DNA of 64,000 nucleotides, taken from NCBI RefSeq assembly GCF_023824195.1, contig NZ_CP085442.1, forward strand, positions 3,138,001 to 3,202,000, given 5' to 3'. This document shows, in pieces, positions 25,329 through 33,930 of this stretch (positions are counted from its first letter, which is position 1; the number at the start of each line of letters is the position of its first letter). The DNA comes from Priestia megaterium (lineage in GTDB: Bacteria > Bacillota > Bacilli > Bacillales > Bacillaceae_H). Under the pieces are notes generated by a model that ran no database searches, was not told the DNA's origin, and saw only the letters and a list, made by a program, of their open reading frames with translations. A program made the position numbers and the translations under genes.

Positions 25329-25380
25329 ATGTATTCTCCTTTTTTCTTTTTATTTCCACCTTTATACATATGTGAAACAA

Positions 25381-25658
25381 AAAAGTGAGACATAACTACA
25401 TCAATCCAATCTAAAGGCCAACAAATTGGATACATGAACTGGACTGCTTGTTACACCGCAGTTGATTTCCGTGCCAGAATTCGCTTTCCTTGGGAGTCTT
25501 CGCCTTGCCCTCCAATGAACAGCTAGAAGCAGCTACTACATACAGGAAACCTACGTTCATCCTACCCATGAAAAAATCCGAACGGGTTGGATTCTCTATC
25601 AAGAATCCAACCCGTTCGGATTTCCCTTCAACTAAAACACTTTAGTCCTAGCCTCTTT
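25381..25658. repeat. Dispersed Bacillaceae repeat, copy 1 (core-deleted)
   Basis: About 278 bases. It starts AAAAGTGAGACATAACTACA, contains TGATTTCCGTGCC and TCGCTTTCC, then a long hairpin (AAATCCGAACGGGTTGGATTC and its complement, 25573-25623), and ends AGCCTCTTTTT directly at the TAA stop of the minus-strand gene at 25659. Compared with copy 3 it lacks about 75 bases of the GC-rich core between CGCTTTCC and GGAGTCTTCGCC. Confidence 0.85.
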
Positions 25659-26024
25659 TTAAAGCTGCTGTTGCTTCAGTATATGATTTGCTTCTTCTAA
25701 GTAAGTCACATACGCCTGTACTTGTTTATCACCATAATTATCTAGTTCGAACAGCGCTTCTTGTACAAAATTAAAATTATCAATTATATGCTGTGTTTTC
25801 ATGCCTCGGCTTGTGAGTAAATTGTTTAACCATAAGGCATAGTCCGTAAAAATTTGCAGGTTGTCTAACTTATATGTTGTCTCAAGATACTTCATATGGT
25901 AATGATTGTCCTCATGGCATCTTTCTTTGCCGCGCTCTCCGAATTTTTCGAGCAAAGAAGGTTCTAACTCGTAGATTTTCTCCGTTACTCTTTCGACGAT
26001 CTTATTAACGGGAAGTGAACTCAT
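25659..26024 (-). CDS. Hypothetical all-helical protein coupled to a heme-monooxygenase-like protein
   Basis: 121 residues, predicted fully helical, with a His/Cys-rich motif ERCHEDNHYHMKYLETTY (about 34-51) that could bind a metal or heme, and ILKQQQL at the C-terminus. Family not recognised. The start codon overlaps the stop of the upstream gene by four bases (ATGA), so the two are translationally coupled. Its stop codon forms the boundary with a dispersed repeat that carries the terminator. Confidence 0.6.
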   Translation of the reverse strand: MSSLPVNKIVERVTEKIYELEPSLLEKFGERGKERCHEDNHYHMKYLETTYKLDNLQIFTDYALWLNNLLTSRGMKTQHIIDNFNFVQEALFELDNYGDKQVQAYVTYLEEANHILKQQQL

Positions 26025-26326
26025 CGTGCCACCACTTTGTACTGAGAAACTTTTGGGATGACGGCTGCCAGTTCTTGATCAGGGTACTTTTTCTCTAAAT
26101 CATGAACACGCTTGAAATCTTCGCTTCGTACCCAGCTTAAATAATTCTCTTTTGTATCAAATGTAAGCTGAACGGTGAGCTCCCCTGCTCGCTTATCGTT
26201 TTGAAGAAGTAGAAAGTCTACAAATCCTGGAGCCTCGTCGACTGATTTTGAACGATTTTTATAAATTCCAATCACTTCTTCAGCTTTTTCATCCGGTACA
26301 TTAAATGTTGAAAATACGGTGTACAT
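26021..26326 (-). CDS. Antibiotic biosynthesis monooxygenase (ABM/HmoB-like) protein
   Basis: 101 residues with the ferredoxin-like ABM fold. It starts MYTVFSTFNVPDEKAEEVIG, and GFVDFLLLQND and WVRSEDFKRVHD are typical of the IsdG/HmoA heme-degrading group and related ABM proteins. Whether it degrades heme is uncertain. Start ATG has GGGAGG at 8 bases. First gene of a two-gene operon with the helical protein at 25659. Confidence 0.75.
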   Translation of the reverse strand: MYTVFSTFNVPDEKAEEVIGIYKNRSKSVDEAPGFVDFLLLQNDKRAGELTVQLTFDTKENYLSWVRSEDFKRVHDLEKKYPDQELAAVIPKVSQYKVVAR

Positions 26327-26444
26327 CTTTGTTCCTCCCTTTATGATACAAAACCTGGGTTCTTTTCTCTTTATTGTACATCATATGGGAGATGAAATGG
26401 TGTTACGTTTAGATTTCACTGCGGTTACAGCAGTTCTTTAACAT

Positions 26445-26482
26445 AAAAAGCCCTTTGAAACAGCGTTTCAAAGGGCTTTTTT
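26445..26482 (-). terminator. Terminator of the malic enzyme gene
   Basis: AAAAAGCCCTTTGAAA-cagcg-TTTCAAAGGGCTTTTTT; strong on the minus strand. Confidence 0.9.
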
Positions 26483-26490
26483 ATCCGTTA

Positions 26491-27180
26491 TTAGTTTTCG
26501 ATTTTTGTTAATTGTTCTGTATGTGTTTTTACACGTGCTGGATCAATTGTAATGCGGGCAACGCCTGAATCCATTGCCGCTTTTGCTACAGACTCTGCTA
26601 CAGCTGGCGCTACGCGAGGATCAAATGGTCCAGGGATAACGTAATCTGCGTTTAGCTCTTCTTCTGTAATAAGGGCTGCAATTGCTTCAACGGCAGCTTT
26701 TTTCATTTCTTCGTTGATATGAGTAGCGCGAACGTCTAACGCACCGCGGAAAATTCCAGGGAATGCAAGAACGTTATTTACTTGGTTAGGGAAGTCTGAA
26801 CGACCTGTTCCAATAACAGCCGCTCCTGCTTCTTTTGCAGCATCCGGCTTGATTTCTGGATTAGGATTTGCCATCGCAAAGATAATTGCATCTTCATTCA
26901 TTGATTTAACCATCTCTTGAGATAATGCATCCGCTGCAGATACACCGATAAATACATCTGCGCCTTTAATTACATCGCTTAGTGTACCGCTTTCTTTGTT
27001 TACGTTTGTATAAGAAGCCACTTCAGCTTTCACTTTGTTCATACCTTGAGAGCGGCCTTCATAAATAGCACCTCTTGTATCACACATAATCATGTCACGT
27101 ACGCCGTAAGAATAAAGCAGCTTTGTAATGGCAATGCCGGCAGCTCCTGCTCCGTTTAAGACGATTTTTAAGTCTTTCAT
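26491..27180 (-). CDS. ytsJ: Malic enzyme, C-terminal (NAD-binding) part of a frameshifted gene
   Basis: 229 residues starting [20 protein letters not shown], the Rossmann domain of malic enzyme, through [20 protein letters not shown] and [15 protein letters not shown] to the normal C-terminus. Together with the upstream part (27177-27722) it gives the full 410-residue length of B. subtilis YtsJ. No ribosome site precedes the internal ATG. The stop of the first part overlaps it as ATGA. Reading the same DNA one frame back joins the two parts as [15 protein letters not shown], so a single-base frameshift (real or a sequencing error) is the simplest reading. The breakpoint falls between the two structural domains. 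Confidence 0.85.
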   Translation of the reverse strand: MKDLKIVLNGAGAAGIAITKLLYSYGVRDMIMCDTRGAIYEGRSQGMNKVKAEVASYTNVNKESGTLSDVIKGADVFIGVSAADALSQEMVKSMNEDAIIFAMANPNPEIKPDAAKEAGAAVIGTGRSDFPNQVNNVLAFPGIFRGALDVRATHINEEMKKAAVEAIAALITEEELNADYVIPGPFDPRVAPAVAESVAKAAMDSGVARITIDPARVKTHTEQLTKIEN

Positions 27181-27722
27181 TGATTTATTGACAATTTTAA
27201 TGCATTTACAAGTCCTGCTACTGTTACGATTGCTGTGCCGTGCTGATCATCATGGAACACAGGAATATCTACTTCTTTTTTCAGGCGCTCTTCAATTTCA
27301 AAGCACTGTGGAGCTGCGATATCTTCTAAGTTAATGCCTCCGAATGTGTGAGCCATTAATTTCACAGTTTCCACAATTTTATCTGTATCTGTTGTATCAA
27401 GTGTAATTGGGAATGCATCTACGCCTGCAAAGCTTTTAAATAAAATTGCTTTTCCTTCCATAACGGGAAGTGAAGCCGCAGGTCCGATGTTTCCAAGACC
27501 AAGAACAGCGGTACCATTTGTCACAACGCCGACCATGTTTCCTTTCATTGTGTAATCATACACCGTTTCTGGATGTTCATGAATTTCTTTACAAGGTTCT
27601 GCTACTCCCGGAGAGTAAGCTAAGCTTAAATCTTGAGCGTTTTGAACTTCAACTTTTGATTTAACTTCTAACTTACCTTGTTTTTCTTGATGCATATGTA
27701 GTGCTTGATCACGTAGTGACAT
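27177..27722 (-). CDS. ytsJ: Malic enzyme, N-terminal part of a frameshifted gene
   Basis: 181 residues covering the catalytic malic domain. [20 protein letters not shown] is followed by [51 protein letters not shown] and [12 protein letters not shown], the substrate and metal site, ending [10 protein letters not shown] and TGA. Malic enzyme oxidatively decarboxylates malate to pyruvate. AAAGGAGAG lies 9 bases before this ATG. The frame breaks at the start of the NAD-binding domain; see 26491-27180. Split chains could still associate, but that is speculation. Confidence 0.85.
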   Translation of the reverse strand: MSLRDQALHMHQEKQGKLEVKSKVEVQNAQDLSLAYSPGVAEPCKEIHEHPETVYDYTMKGNMVGVVTNGTAVLGLGNIGPAASLPVMEGKAILFKSFAGVDAFPITLDTTDTDKIVETVKLMAHTFGGINLEDIAAPQCFEIEERLKKEVDIPVFHDDQHGTAIVTVAGLVNALKLSINQ

Positions 27723-27947
27723 AATTGTATTCTCTCCTTTTTTTCTATACATTTAAATTTTTTAATGAATTTATTTAACACTTGCTTTTCATCTCCATAA
27801 TTGTAAGACAACCTGACCGAATAAATTCACTGACAAGTGCCATTATGAAACAAGGAATATAAAAAGTAAACTATCTTGCTTAAACCACTTTTGCGCTTTG
27901 TTAATATAAAGTCTAGACGCGGCGGCGACTCATGTTTGTCTCACTTT

Positions 27948-27972
27948 AAGTTGTCTGATATACAGACAACTT
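27948..27972. promoter_or_regulatory. Perfect 10-bp inverted repeat
   Basis: AAGTTGTCTG-atata-CAGACAACTT. It lies 21 bases downstream of the AAC(3)-like gene (minus strand) and about 225 bases upstream of the malic enzyme start. No T tract, so an operator for the malic enzyme or a weak hairpin are both possible. Confidence 0.35.
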
Positions 27973-27992
27973 AGAAAGCATACAACCGCTCA

Positions 27993-28787
27993 CTATAGCG
28001 CTTTCAAATACGTTTCAGCAAAATCGACGGCTTTAGGCATTGAAAAGAAGTATGCACGTGCTGAACCGACTTTTTCAGCGTTTATTCCTTTTGCTTCAAT
28101 AAACGCTTCACCTATCTCTTCAAACAGCTCTTCTCGAAACTCTAATTCTTTATACGTCTTCCATACTCGCTTTCCTGCATCCATAACTGGAGATCCTTTT
28201 TGAATCACATTTCGATATGGAATACGATATTCTGCTAGATGAAAAGAAGTATTGTTCCCAAACCCGACACCTAATAATAAAACAAAGGCATGTTTTTTGT
28301 AAAGCCTTTCAAGAGGAGAATTTTCGCCTAAACTAAATTCAAGGGGATGATCTCTTAAGATGTCTTCGCTGTCCTTTCCCCAAGCAGCGAATGAATACAT
28401 TGGATGGCTGCTTCTTCTTACGCCAGGGTATGTTCGAAACGTTTCCACAATTTTTCCCATCCCGCTTGTTGGGGTATGGGCTGGATCATATGCAGGCATC
28501 GTTTCCCGAATATTTTCCCACCACTCTTTTGGCACAGCCGGATTGCCCCATTCTGATGGATCCGAAAGATCGACCGACTGTGACGGCATAATGATAGTTC
28601 CTTCCTCTGTCACTGTCTCCATTAAAGCTTGAACAACGGCTACTGAACCTCCGTTTACCCACCCTAATGAAGATAGCGAAGAATGAACCATGATAGTCAT
28701 CCCTTTTGTTATGCCTAACCTGCGTAAATCTTCTTTTAATGTGTCTTTCGTTCTAGGATGATCTGTTGCTTGGACAATGTGCTTCAT
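27993..28787 (-). CDS. Aminoglycoside N3-acetyltransferase-like protein
   Basis: 264 residues of the AAC(3)/YokD fold. Conserved blocks: MVHSSLSSLGWVNGG, GTIIMPSQS, GVRRSSHPMYSFAAWG and ENSPLERLYKKHAFVLLLG. Chromosomal members of this family in Bacillus acetylate CoA-linked or unknown amine substrates and do not always give aminoglycoside resistance, so no resistance is claimed. Start ATG follows AAGGAGC. Confidence 0.85.
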   Translation of the reverse strand: MKHIVQATDHPRTKDTLKEDLRRLGITKGMTIMVHSSLSSLGWVNGGSVAVVQALMETVTEEGTIIMPSQSVDLSDPSEWGNPAVPKEWWENIRETMPAYDPAHTPTSGMGKIVETFRTYPGVRRSSHPMYSFAAWGKDSEDILRDHPLEFSLGENSPLERLYKKHAFVLLLGVGFGNNTSFHLAEYRIPYRNVIQKGSPVMDAGKRVWKTYKELEFREELFEEIGEAFIEAKGINAEKVGSARAYFFSMPKAVDFAETYLKAL

Positions 28788-28960
28788 CGTAAGCTCCTTA
28801 CTTATAGTGCTGCTAGAATGTGTTGCCGAACTCTAGCAATATATGTAAAACTTATGTTTCCATAATAGTAAGAATAACATCAATTGTCAAATTATTTAAA
28901 GTAATAGAAAAACTTAGTTTTATTCATATCAGTTATCACACAACTGACTTGTTGGTAAGG

Positions 28961-28989
28961 TTTACTTCTTTCAACTATCTTACTATAAT
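28961..28989 (+). promoter_or_regulatory. SigA promoter of the DUF3231 gene
   Basis: TTTACT, 17 bases, TATAAT, leaving a leader of about 110 bases. The 322-base spacer 28788-29109 also has a small dyad TCAGTT-N7-AACTGA (28929-28947); no gene is seen in it. Confidence 0.55.
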
Positions 28990-29109
28990 AACGGCTAATG
29001 AAGATTTTTAATAAATTAAAAAGAAGAATATTCCTATAAATAAAAGAAATACTAATGAAGCTATACAATACTTATTTACCTATCACTACTTTCAGGAGGA
29101 ATGTGTACA

Positions 29110-30114
29110 ATGAGCACATCAAAACTTCCGCCGCTCACGTCCTCGGAGCTTGCTAACTTATGGATGACTTATCAGGAAAAAACGATGATTTTGAGGTTTC
29201 TAGAATATTTTCTGGAAGATAAACAAGATTACAAAGAACTTTTTGAGCTGTATTATAGCCGATCTTTAAAAAGCGTAGAGCGAATTAAAGAAATATTTGA
29301 GAACGATGGCGCTGTTATCCCAATTGGTTTTACGAAAGATGACGTGAATGTAGGAGTTCCTAAACTATATGACCACATGTTCGAAGTCATGTATATACGC
29401 TTAATGTCTCAAATTGAAACAGGACTGTTTGCTTTGCATTCGACCATGTCTTACCGAGAAGATGTCCGAAATTTCTTCGTAGAGGCAACAGCAGAAGCGC
29501 AGCACATATACAATCAATCTACTCAGATATTATTAGAAACCGGCGTTATCGCAAAGCCACCTTACGTTTCGATGCCAAAAGAAGTTCGGTTTGTCCACGA
29601 ACAAAATTATATCGGAGGGTTAAGTTGGCTTAGCGAAAAAAGATCTCTTAATACCATTGAAGTGTCACTTATTCAACATGCTGTTGATACAAATCTTGTA
29701 GGAATGCAGCTGATGATTGGTTTTGCTCAAGTGGCCAACAGCAAAGAGGCACAGCAGCATTTTGTCAGGGGTATGAAGCTTTCGAAAAAAATTGAAACAG
29801 AACTAGGTGATATTTTACGCCATAGCTACATAGAACCCCCCGCTACTCATGCCGGAAAAGCGACGAATTCAACCGTTCCTCCTTTTTCAGATAAGCTGAT
29901 GATGTACAATACGAGTCTTTTGAGTACGTTCGGTCTGGGAAGTAATGCTTTAGGAGGAGCCTTTAGTTTAAGAAGTGATTTGCCATTAAAGATGCTCCAG
30001 CTTGCAAAAGACATTTACAGTTTGGCGAAAGAAGGCGGCAAAATTATGATTCAAAACGGGTGGCTTGAAGAGCCTCCTCAAATTGAAGATCGCAATCAGT
30101 TAACTAAAAAATAG
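29110..30114 (+). CDS. DUF3231-family protein
   Basis: 334 residues, mostly helical, with two similar halves: PPLTSSELANLWMTYQEKTM near 5 and VRFVHEQNYIGGLSWLSEKR near 160 both start a four-helix unit. This two-repeat layout is that of DUF3231 proteins, common in spore-forming Bacilli and resembling ferritin/coat-like bundles; function unknown. Start ATG is 10 bases after AGGAGG; the ATG nine bases earlier is too close to that site. Confidence 0.75.
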   Translation: MSTSKLPPLTSSELANLWMTYQEKTMILRFLEYFLEDKQDYKELFELYYSRSLKSVERIKEIFENDGAVIPIGFTKDDVNVGVPKLYDHMFEVMYIRLMSQIETGLFALHSTMSYREDVRNFFVEATAEAQHIYNQSTQILLETGVIAKPPYVSMPKEVRFVHEQNYIGGLSWLSEKRSLNTIEVSLIQHAVDTNLVGMQLMIGFAQVANSKEAQQHFVRGMKLSKKIETELGDILRHSYIEPPATHAGKATNSTVPPFSDKLMMYNTSLLSTFGLGSNALGGAFSLRSDLPLKMLQLAKDIYSLAKEGGKIMIQNGWLEEPPQIEDRNQLTKK

Positions 30115-30131
30115 GTTCTTTCTTACAAGAA

Positions 30132-30168
30132 AGCTAGCTGCTGGACGTGCAGCTAGCTCTATTTGTTT
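30132..30168 (+). terminator. Terminator of the DUF3231 gene
   Basis: AGCTAGCTGC and GCAGCTAGCT form a strong stem followed by a T-rich stretch. Confidence 0.8.
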
Positions 30169-30349
30169 TTTTAGTATACTGTTTTGAATACTACTATGTA
30201 ACAATTATTTGCGTTATTTAGAAGCTCTTCCTCTTTTCTTCTCAGTCGTTTAGCTCATACTTCTACTTATTTATAACAAAAAAATAAAATAAAAGGGATT
30301 TTTTCCAAGCTGCCGAAATCTTTCTATATAAAATAGAAAGGAGAAAAGT

Positions 30350-30880
30350 ATGTTCCCTATTCTTCTTACACCTCGCACTACACTGCGTGAAATAACAGAA
30401 GCTGATGCAGATGATATTTTTGACTGCTTCTCTCAAGAGGAAGTTATCAAATATTACGGGCAAGAAAAATTCAAAACTATCCAAGAAGCTTTAGTGCTAA
30501 TTGATATTTTTGCTGAAAATTACAGAAATCAAAAAGGCATGCGCTGGGGAATTGAACGGCTCGATACGGGTGAATTAATTGGGACAGTTGGATTTAATCA
30601 GTGGAACCAAAAGCATAAGCGCGCCGAAATTGGCTATGAGCTCCACCCTCAGCACTGGGGTCACGGCTATGCTTCGGAAGCTGCTTCGGCTGTTATGACT
30701 TATGGATTTGATACCCTTCAGCTAGTGCGGATTGGAGCTGTTGTGTTTCTTGAAAACAAAGCATCGCAGCATGTGCTTGAAAAGCTTGGGTTTCAAAAAG
30801 AAGGAGTGTTAAAAAACTATATGTATCAAAACGGAAAAGCTCACGATACGTTTGTTTATAGCTCCCTGCCTTCTACATAA
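30350..30880 (+). CDS. GNAT acetyltransferase (RimJ/RimL type)
   Basis: 176 residues beginning with the family pattern LLTPRTTLREITEADADDIF and carrying the acetyl-CoA loop HPQHWGHGYASEAASAVMTY and NKASQHVLEKLGFQKEG. Such proteins acetylate ribosomal-protein N-termini or small amines; the substrate is not known. AAAGGAG lies 6 bases before the ATG. Single-gene unit. Confidence 0.88.
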   Translation: MFPILLTPRTTLREITEADADDIFDCFSQEEVIKYYGQEKFKTIQEALVLIDIFAENYRNQKGMRWGIERLDTGELIGTVGFNQWNQKHKRAEIGYELHPQHWGHGYASEAASAVMTYGFDTLQLVRIGAVVFLENKASQHVLEKLGFQKEGVLKNYMYQNGKAHDTFVYSSLPST

Positions 30881-30883
30881 CAA

Positions 30884-30917
30884 AAAAAGGATTCTTTTCT
30901 TAAAAAGAATCCTTTTT
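30884..30917. terminator. Bidirectional terminator
   Basis: AAAAAGGATTCTTTT and AAAAGAATCCTTTTT between the GNAT gene and the convergent SDR gene. Confidence 0.88.
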
Positions 30918-30921
30918 CGTT

Positions 30922-31671
30922 TTATTTAAATGCTGCATACCCATCATCAGCCATGATGACGCTACCGTTTACAGCTCCCGCTTCTTCTAAGGAAAGCAAA
31001 TAAACCATATCTGCAATTTGTTTTGGTGTAGTAAGCTCTCTGCTCATCGTTTTAGCTTTCATTCTTTCAATCATACCGTTGTCTTTATAGCCTTGAATAA
31101 TGGGCGTATCAACAAATCCTGGCGCAATGGCGACGACGCGAATACCGTATTTAGCGAGATCTAGCGCAGCTGATTTTGTCATCATCACAACAGCTCCTTT
31201 CGTTGCGTGATAGGCATAGGTACCTGGTGAGGCTAAGAAGCTAAAAATAGATGCCGTATTGATAATGACGCCTTTAATACCTAACTCTCTCATTTTCCTG
31301 CCCGCTGCCATAATCCCATATGTAACGCCGTGCTGATTCACATTAATAATACGGTGATATTCTTCTAAGTCTTGATCTAAAATAGATGTAGGGCGTCCAA
31401 TACCTGCATTGTTAAACATAACATCAATTCGCCCGAAGCGGTTCACAGTTTCTTCAATCAGTGCTTCCACTTCTTCAAACTTTGTGACGTCCGTTTGCAC
31501 AAATAAAGCGCTGCCTCCAGCTTCTTCAATTTGTTGAAGCGTCTCTTTGCCTTTCCCTTCATCATAATCAGCAATGACCACCGCGTCTCCTTTATGCGCA
31601 AACTTTAAAGCAGTCTCTTTACCTATTCCGCTTGCTCCCCCTGTAATAACCGCTATTCGTTTTTGCTGCAT
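30922..31671 (-). CDS. Short-chain dehydrogenase/reductase
   Basis: 249 residues, classical SDR: cofactor loop TGGASGIGKE (10-19), NNAG (about 88), active-site Ser near 141 and YHATKGA with the catalytic Tyr/Lys (about 153-157). Acidic residue after strand 2 (ADYDEGK) suggests NAD(H) preference. Substrate unknown. AAGGAGGG lies 6 bases before the ATG. Confidence 0.88.
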   Translation of the reverse strand: MQQKRIAVITGGASGIGKETALKFAHKGDAVVIADYDEGKGKETLQQIEEAGGSALFVQTDVTKFEEVEALIEETVNRFGRIDVMFNNAGIGRPTSILDQDLEEYHRIINVNQHGVTYGIMAAGRKMRELGIKGVIINTASIFSFLASPGTYAYHATKGAVVMMTKSAALDLAKYGIRVVAIAPGFVDTPIIQGYKDNGMIERMKAKTMSRELTTPKQIADMVYLLSLEEAGAVNGSVIMADDGYAAFK

Positions 31672-31682
31672 GTTCTCCCTCC

Positions 31683-31711
31683 TTGGAAAAAATTAGTCCC
31701 TTTTATATTAT
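31683..31711 (+). promoter_or_regulatory. Plus-strand SigA-like promoter with no coding gene directly behind
   Basis: TTGGAA, 17 bases, TATTAT, opposite the SDR start region. It is followed about 65 bases later by a terminator hairpin (31776-31799), outlining a possible 80-nt RNA. Confidence 0.4.
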
Positions 31712-31775
31712 AGCATTCTTTTTTTCTACTAGCCTTTTCTATTAAACGCTTTATTGCTAGGAAAATAGTTAATGT

Positions 31776-31799
31776 AGGCGTAGTTGAACGCCTTTTTTT
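31776..31799 (+). terminator. Terminator hairpin upstream of the 31870 gene
   Basis: AGGCGT-agttga-ACGCCT followed by a T run. No plus-strand gene ends here, so it closes a short RNA or acts as an attenuator for the gene at 31870. Confidence 0.65.
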
Positions 31800-31869
31800 A
31801 TAAAAATCAGCGTGTGTACAAGCAGTCTGTCATTTTTTGCATTTACTATAGTGTAAGGAGGTGATGGCT

Positions 31870-32136
31870 ATGCATGAACACACAGGTAATGTATCTATCC
31901 CACGTCCTCCGGATGTAGTGACAATTCTGTGGGAGCGAAATCCTTTGGATAGACAAGCTCCTCGTACTGTCGTAGAAGCAACAGTAATCGGCAGCGCAAA
32001 TCCTTGCGGACGCTTGTTAGCTCAAGGTCAGCGCTACCGAACTGCAGCACATTGTTTACTTGACAACGGCTTTGAACAAATTACTGCTGAAAGATTAGGG
32101 GTATTTGGAGTAGCTGTATTTGTTAGAGAATACTAA
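31870..32136 (+). CDS. Small hypothetical protein
   Basis: 88 residues, MHEHTGNVSIPRPPDVVTIL..., beta-rich, with cysteines in NPCGRL and AAHCLL and no membrane segment. Family not recognised. The start is set by a perfect AAGGAGGTGA 8 bases upstream; two earlier in-frame starts overlap it. A transcription terminator lies between its likely promoter region and the start (31776-31799). Convergent with cysI; whether it relates to sulfur metabolism is unknown. Confidence 0.65.
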   Translation: MHEHTGNVSIPRPPDVVTILWERNPLDRQAPRTVVEATVIGSANPCGRLLAQGQRYRTAAHCLLDNGFEQITAERLGVFGVAVFVREY

Positions 32137-32143
32137 AATAGAA

Positions 32144-32179
32144 AAAGGGACCTTTCTGTAAGTTTAGAAAGGTCCTTTC
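32144..32179. terminator. Bidirectional terminator before cysI
   Basis: AAAGGGACCTTTCT and AGAAAGGTCCTTTC. Confidence 0.85.
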
Positions 32180-32186
32180 ATACGTA

Positions 32187-33908
32187 TTATGCGTGGAAAT
32201 TCGTGCCGTCTGTTACAGCTTCGATTACTCCAGCGCGGATGACAAAGTCACCAAAGTGCTCGCCTTCTTCTCTCTCTTTTGCATAGCGAGGAAGTAAGAC
32301 GCGCAGTTCATTTAAAATTTCTTCTTCACTGATATTTTCACGGTACATTTTGCTTAAGCGGCTGCCATCAAATGCTGCTCCAAGATACATATTGTATTTG
32401 CCCGGTGCTTTACCAATAAAAGCAATTTCACCTAAAGCAGGACGTGCACAGCCGTTAGGACAGCCCGTCATACGAATCGTGATTTCTTTATCACGAAGGC
32501 CGTTTTCATCCACAATTGCTTCGATTTTCTCAAGAAGAACTGGGAGATAACGCTCAGCTTCTGCCATCGCAAGCCCACAAGTTGGAAGCGATACACAAGC
32601 TAATGAGCTGCGGCGAAGAGCCGAATAATGCTTGCCGTCAGTTAATCCATATTGTTCGATGAGGTCACTAATTTGCTTTTTCTTTTCAGTTGATACGTTC
32701 GCGATAATTAAATTTTGATTGGCCGTTAAACGGAAATCACCGCTATGAACTTTTGCAATTTCACGAAGACCCGTCATAAGCTTATAGTCTTCAAAGTCAG
32801 CAATACGTCCACCTTGAACAAAAAGAGTAAAGTGCCATTTTCCTTTTACACCTTTTTCCCAGCCGTAGCGGTCTCCGTTATGATCAAAGTGATAAGATTT
32901 TGCTTCGTCTAAGCTCCAGCCCAGACGATTTTCAAGCTCTTCTTTTACCGTTTCTAATCCAAGACGATCAACCGTGTATTTAAAACGCGCATTTTTACGC
33001 ACAGAGCGGTTTCCATAATCACGTTGAATCGTAATGACTTTTTCAGCTACTTCTAGAATTTGATCAGGTCGACAGAACCCAATCACTTTTGCAAGCTGAG
33101 GGTATGTTGCTTTATCTCCGTGCGTCATACCCATACCGCCGCCGATTGCTACGTTAAATCCAACAAGTTTCTCGTCTTCTAAAATGGCAATAAAGCCAAG
33201 GTCTTGTGAATACACGTCAATATCGTTAGAAGGTGGAACAGCTACGCCAATTTTGAACTTTCTTGGCAAATAGAGCGGACCATACATTGGTTCTACTTCT
33301 TCTTCCACTTCCGGTGTGCTGATCACTTTCTCTTCATCTAGCCAAAGTTCGTGGTACGCTCTTGTACGAGGCAATAAGTAATCACTTAATTTTTTTGACC
33401 ATTCGAATACTTCAGCGTGTACTTCTGACTGATACGGATTCGGATTGCACATTACGTTACGGTTTACATCTCCGCAAGCTGCAATTGTATCTAATAAAGA
33501 AGCATGAATTTCTTGAATCGTTTTCTTCATGTTCCACTTTAAAATTCCGTGCATTTGGAATGCCTGACGAGTTGTCAGCTTTAACGTTCCATTTCCGTAT
33601 TTTTGTGCTAAATCATCCATCACTAGCCACTGTTCTGGTGTTGAAACACCGCCTGGCGTACGGACGCGAAGCATGAATTGGTAAGCTGGCTCTAGCTTTT
33701 GTTTTTGACGTTCATTACGAAGATCTCGGTCATCTTGCAAGTAGCTTCCGTGGAACTTCATCAAACGATTATCGTCTTCAGAAATACCTGAGCTTATGCG
33801 GTCTAGCATTGTTTCTCCTAATGTACCCCGCAAATAATTACTTTCATCTTTTATGCGCTCAACGTCACTTGGAGGACCTTCGGGCGCTTTTAAAATTTTG
33901 TTTACCAT
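32187..33908 (-). CDS. cysI: Assimilatory sulfite reductase hemoprotein subunit
   Basis: 573 residues; reduces sulfite to sulfide with electrons from CysJ, using siroheme and a 4Fe-4S cluster. The four cluster cysteines are visible in CVSLPTC (C-x5-C) and CPNGC (C-x3-C), in the blocks [20 protein letters not shown] and [12 protein letters not shown]. The substrate-binding Arg/Lys region [20 protein letters not shown] is also present. Length is normal. It follows cysJ by 22 bases on the same strand with AAAGGAGA before the ATG. Confidence 0.95.
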   Translation of the reverse strand: MVNKILKAPEGPPSDVERIKDESNYLRGTLGETMLDRISSGISEDDNRLMKFHGSYLQDDRDLRNERQKQKLEPAYQFMLRVRTPGGVSTPEQWLVMDDLAQKYGNGTLKLTTRQAFQMHGILKWNMKKTIQEIHASLLDTIAACGDVNRNVMCNPNPYQSEVHAEVFEWSKKLSDYLLPRTRAYHELWLDEEKVISTPEVEEEVEPMYGPLYLPRKFKIGVAVPPSNDIDVYSQDLGFIAILEDEKLVGFNVAIGGGMGMTHGDKATYPQLAKVIGFCRPDQILEVAEKVITIQRDYGNRSVRKNARFKYTVDRLGLETVKEELENRLGWSLDEAKSYHFDHNGDRYGWEKGVKGKWHFTLFVQGGRIADFEDYKLMTGLREIAKVHSGDFRLTANQNLIIANVSTEKKKQISDLIEQYGLTDGKHYSALRRSSLACVSLPTCGLAMAEAERYLPVLLEKIEAIVDENGLRDKEITIRMTGCPNGCARPALGEIAFIGKAPGKYNMYLGAAFDGSRLSKMYRENISEEEILNELRVLLPRYAKEREEGEHFGDFVIRAGVIEAVTDGTNFHA

Positions 33909-33930
33909 GTTGAAAATCTCCTTTCAATCC

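Noticed and set aside
27993..28787. Aminoglycoside resistance gene
   Set aside because: The fold is AAC(3)-like but chromosomal Bacillus members often do not act on aminoglycosides; no mobile context is present.
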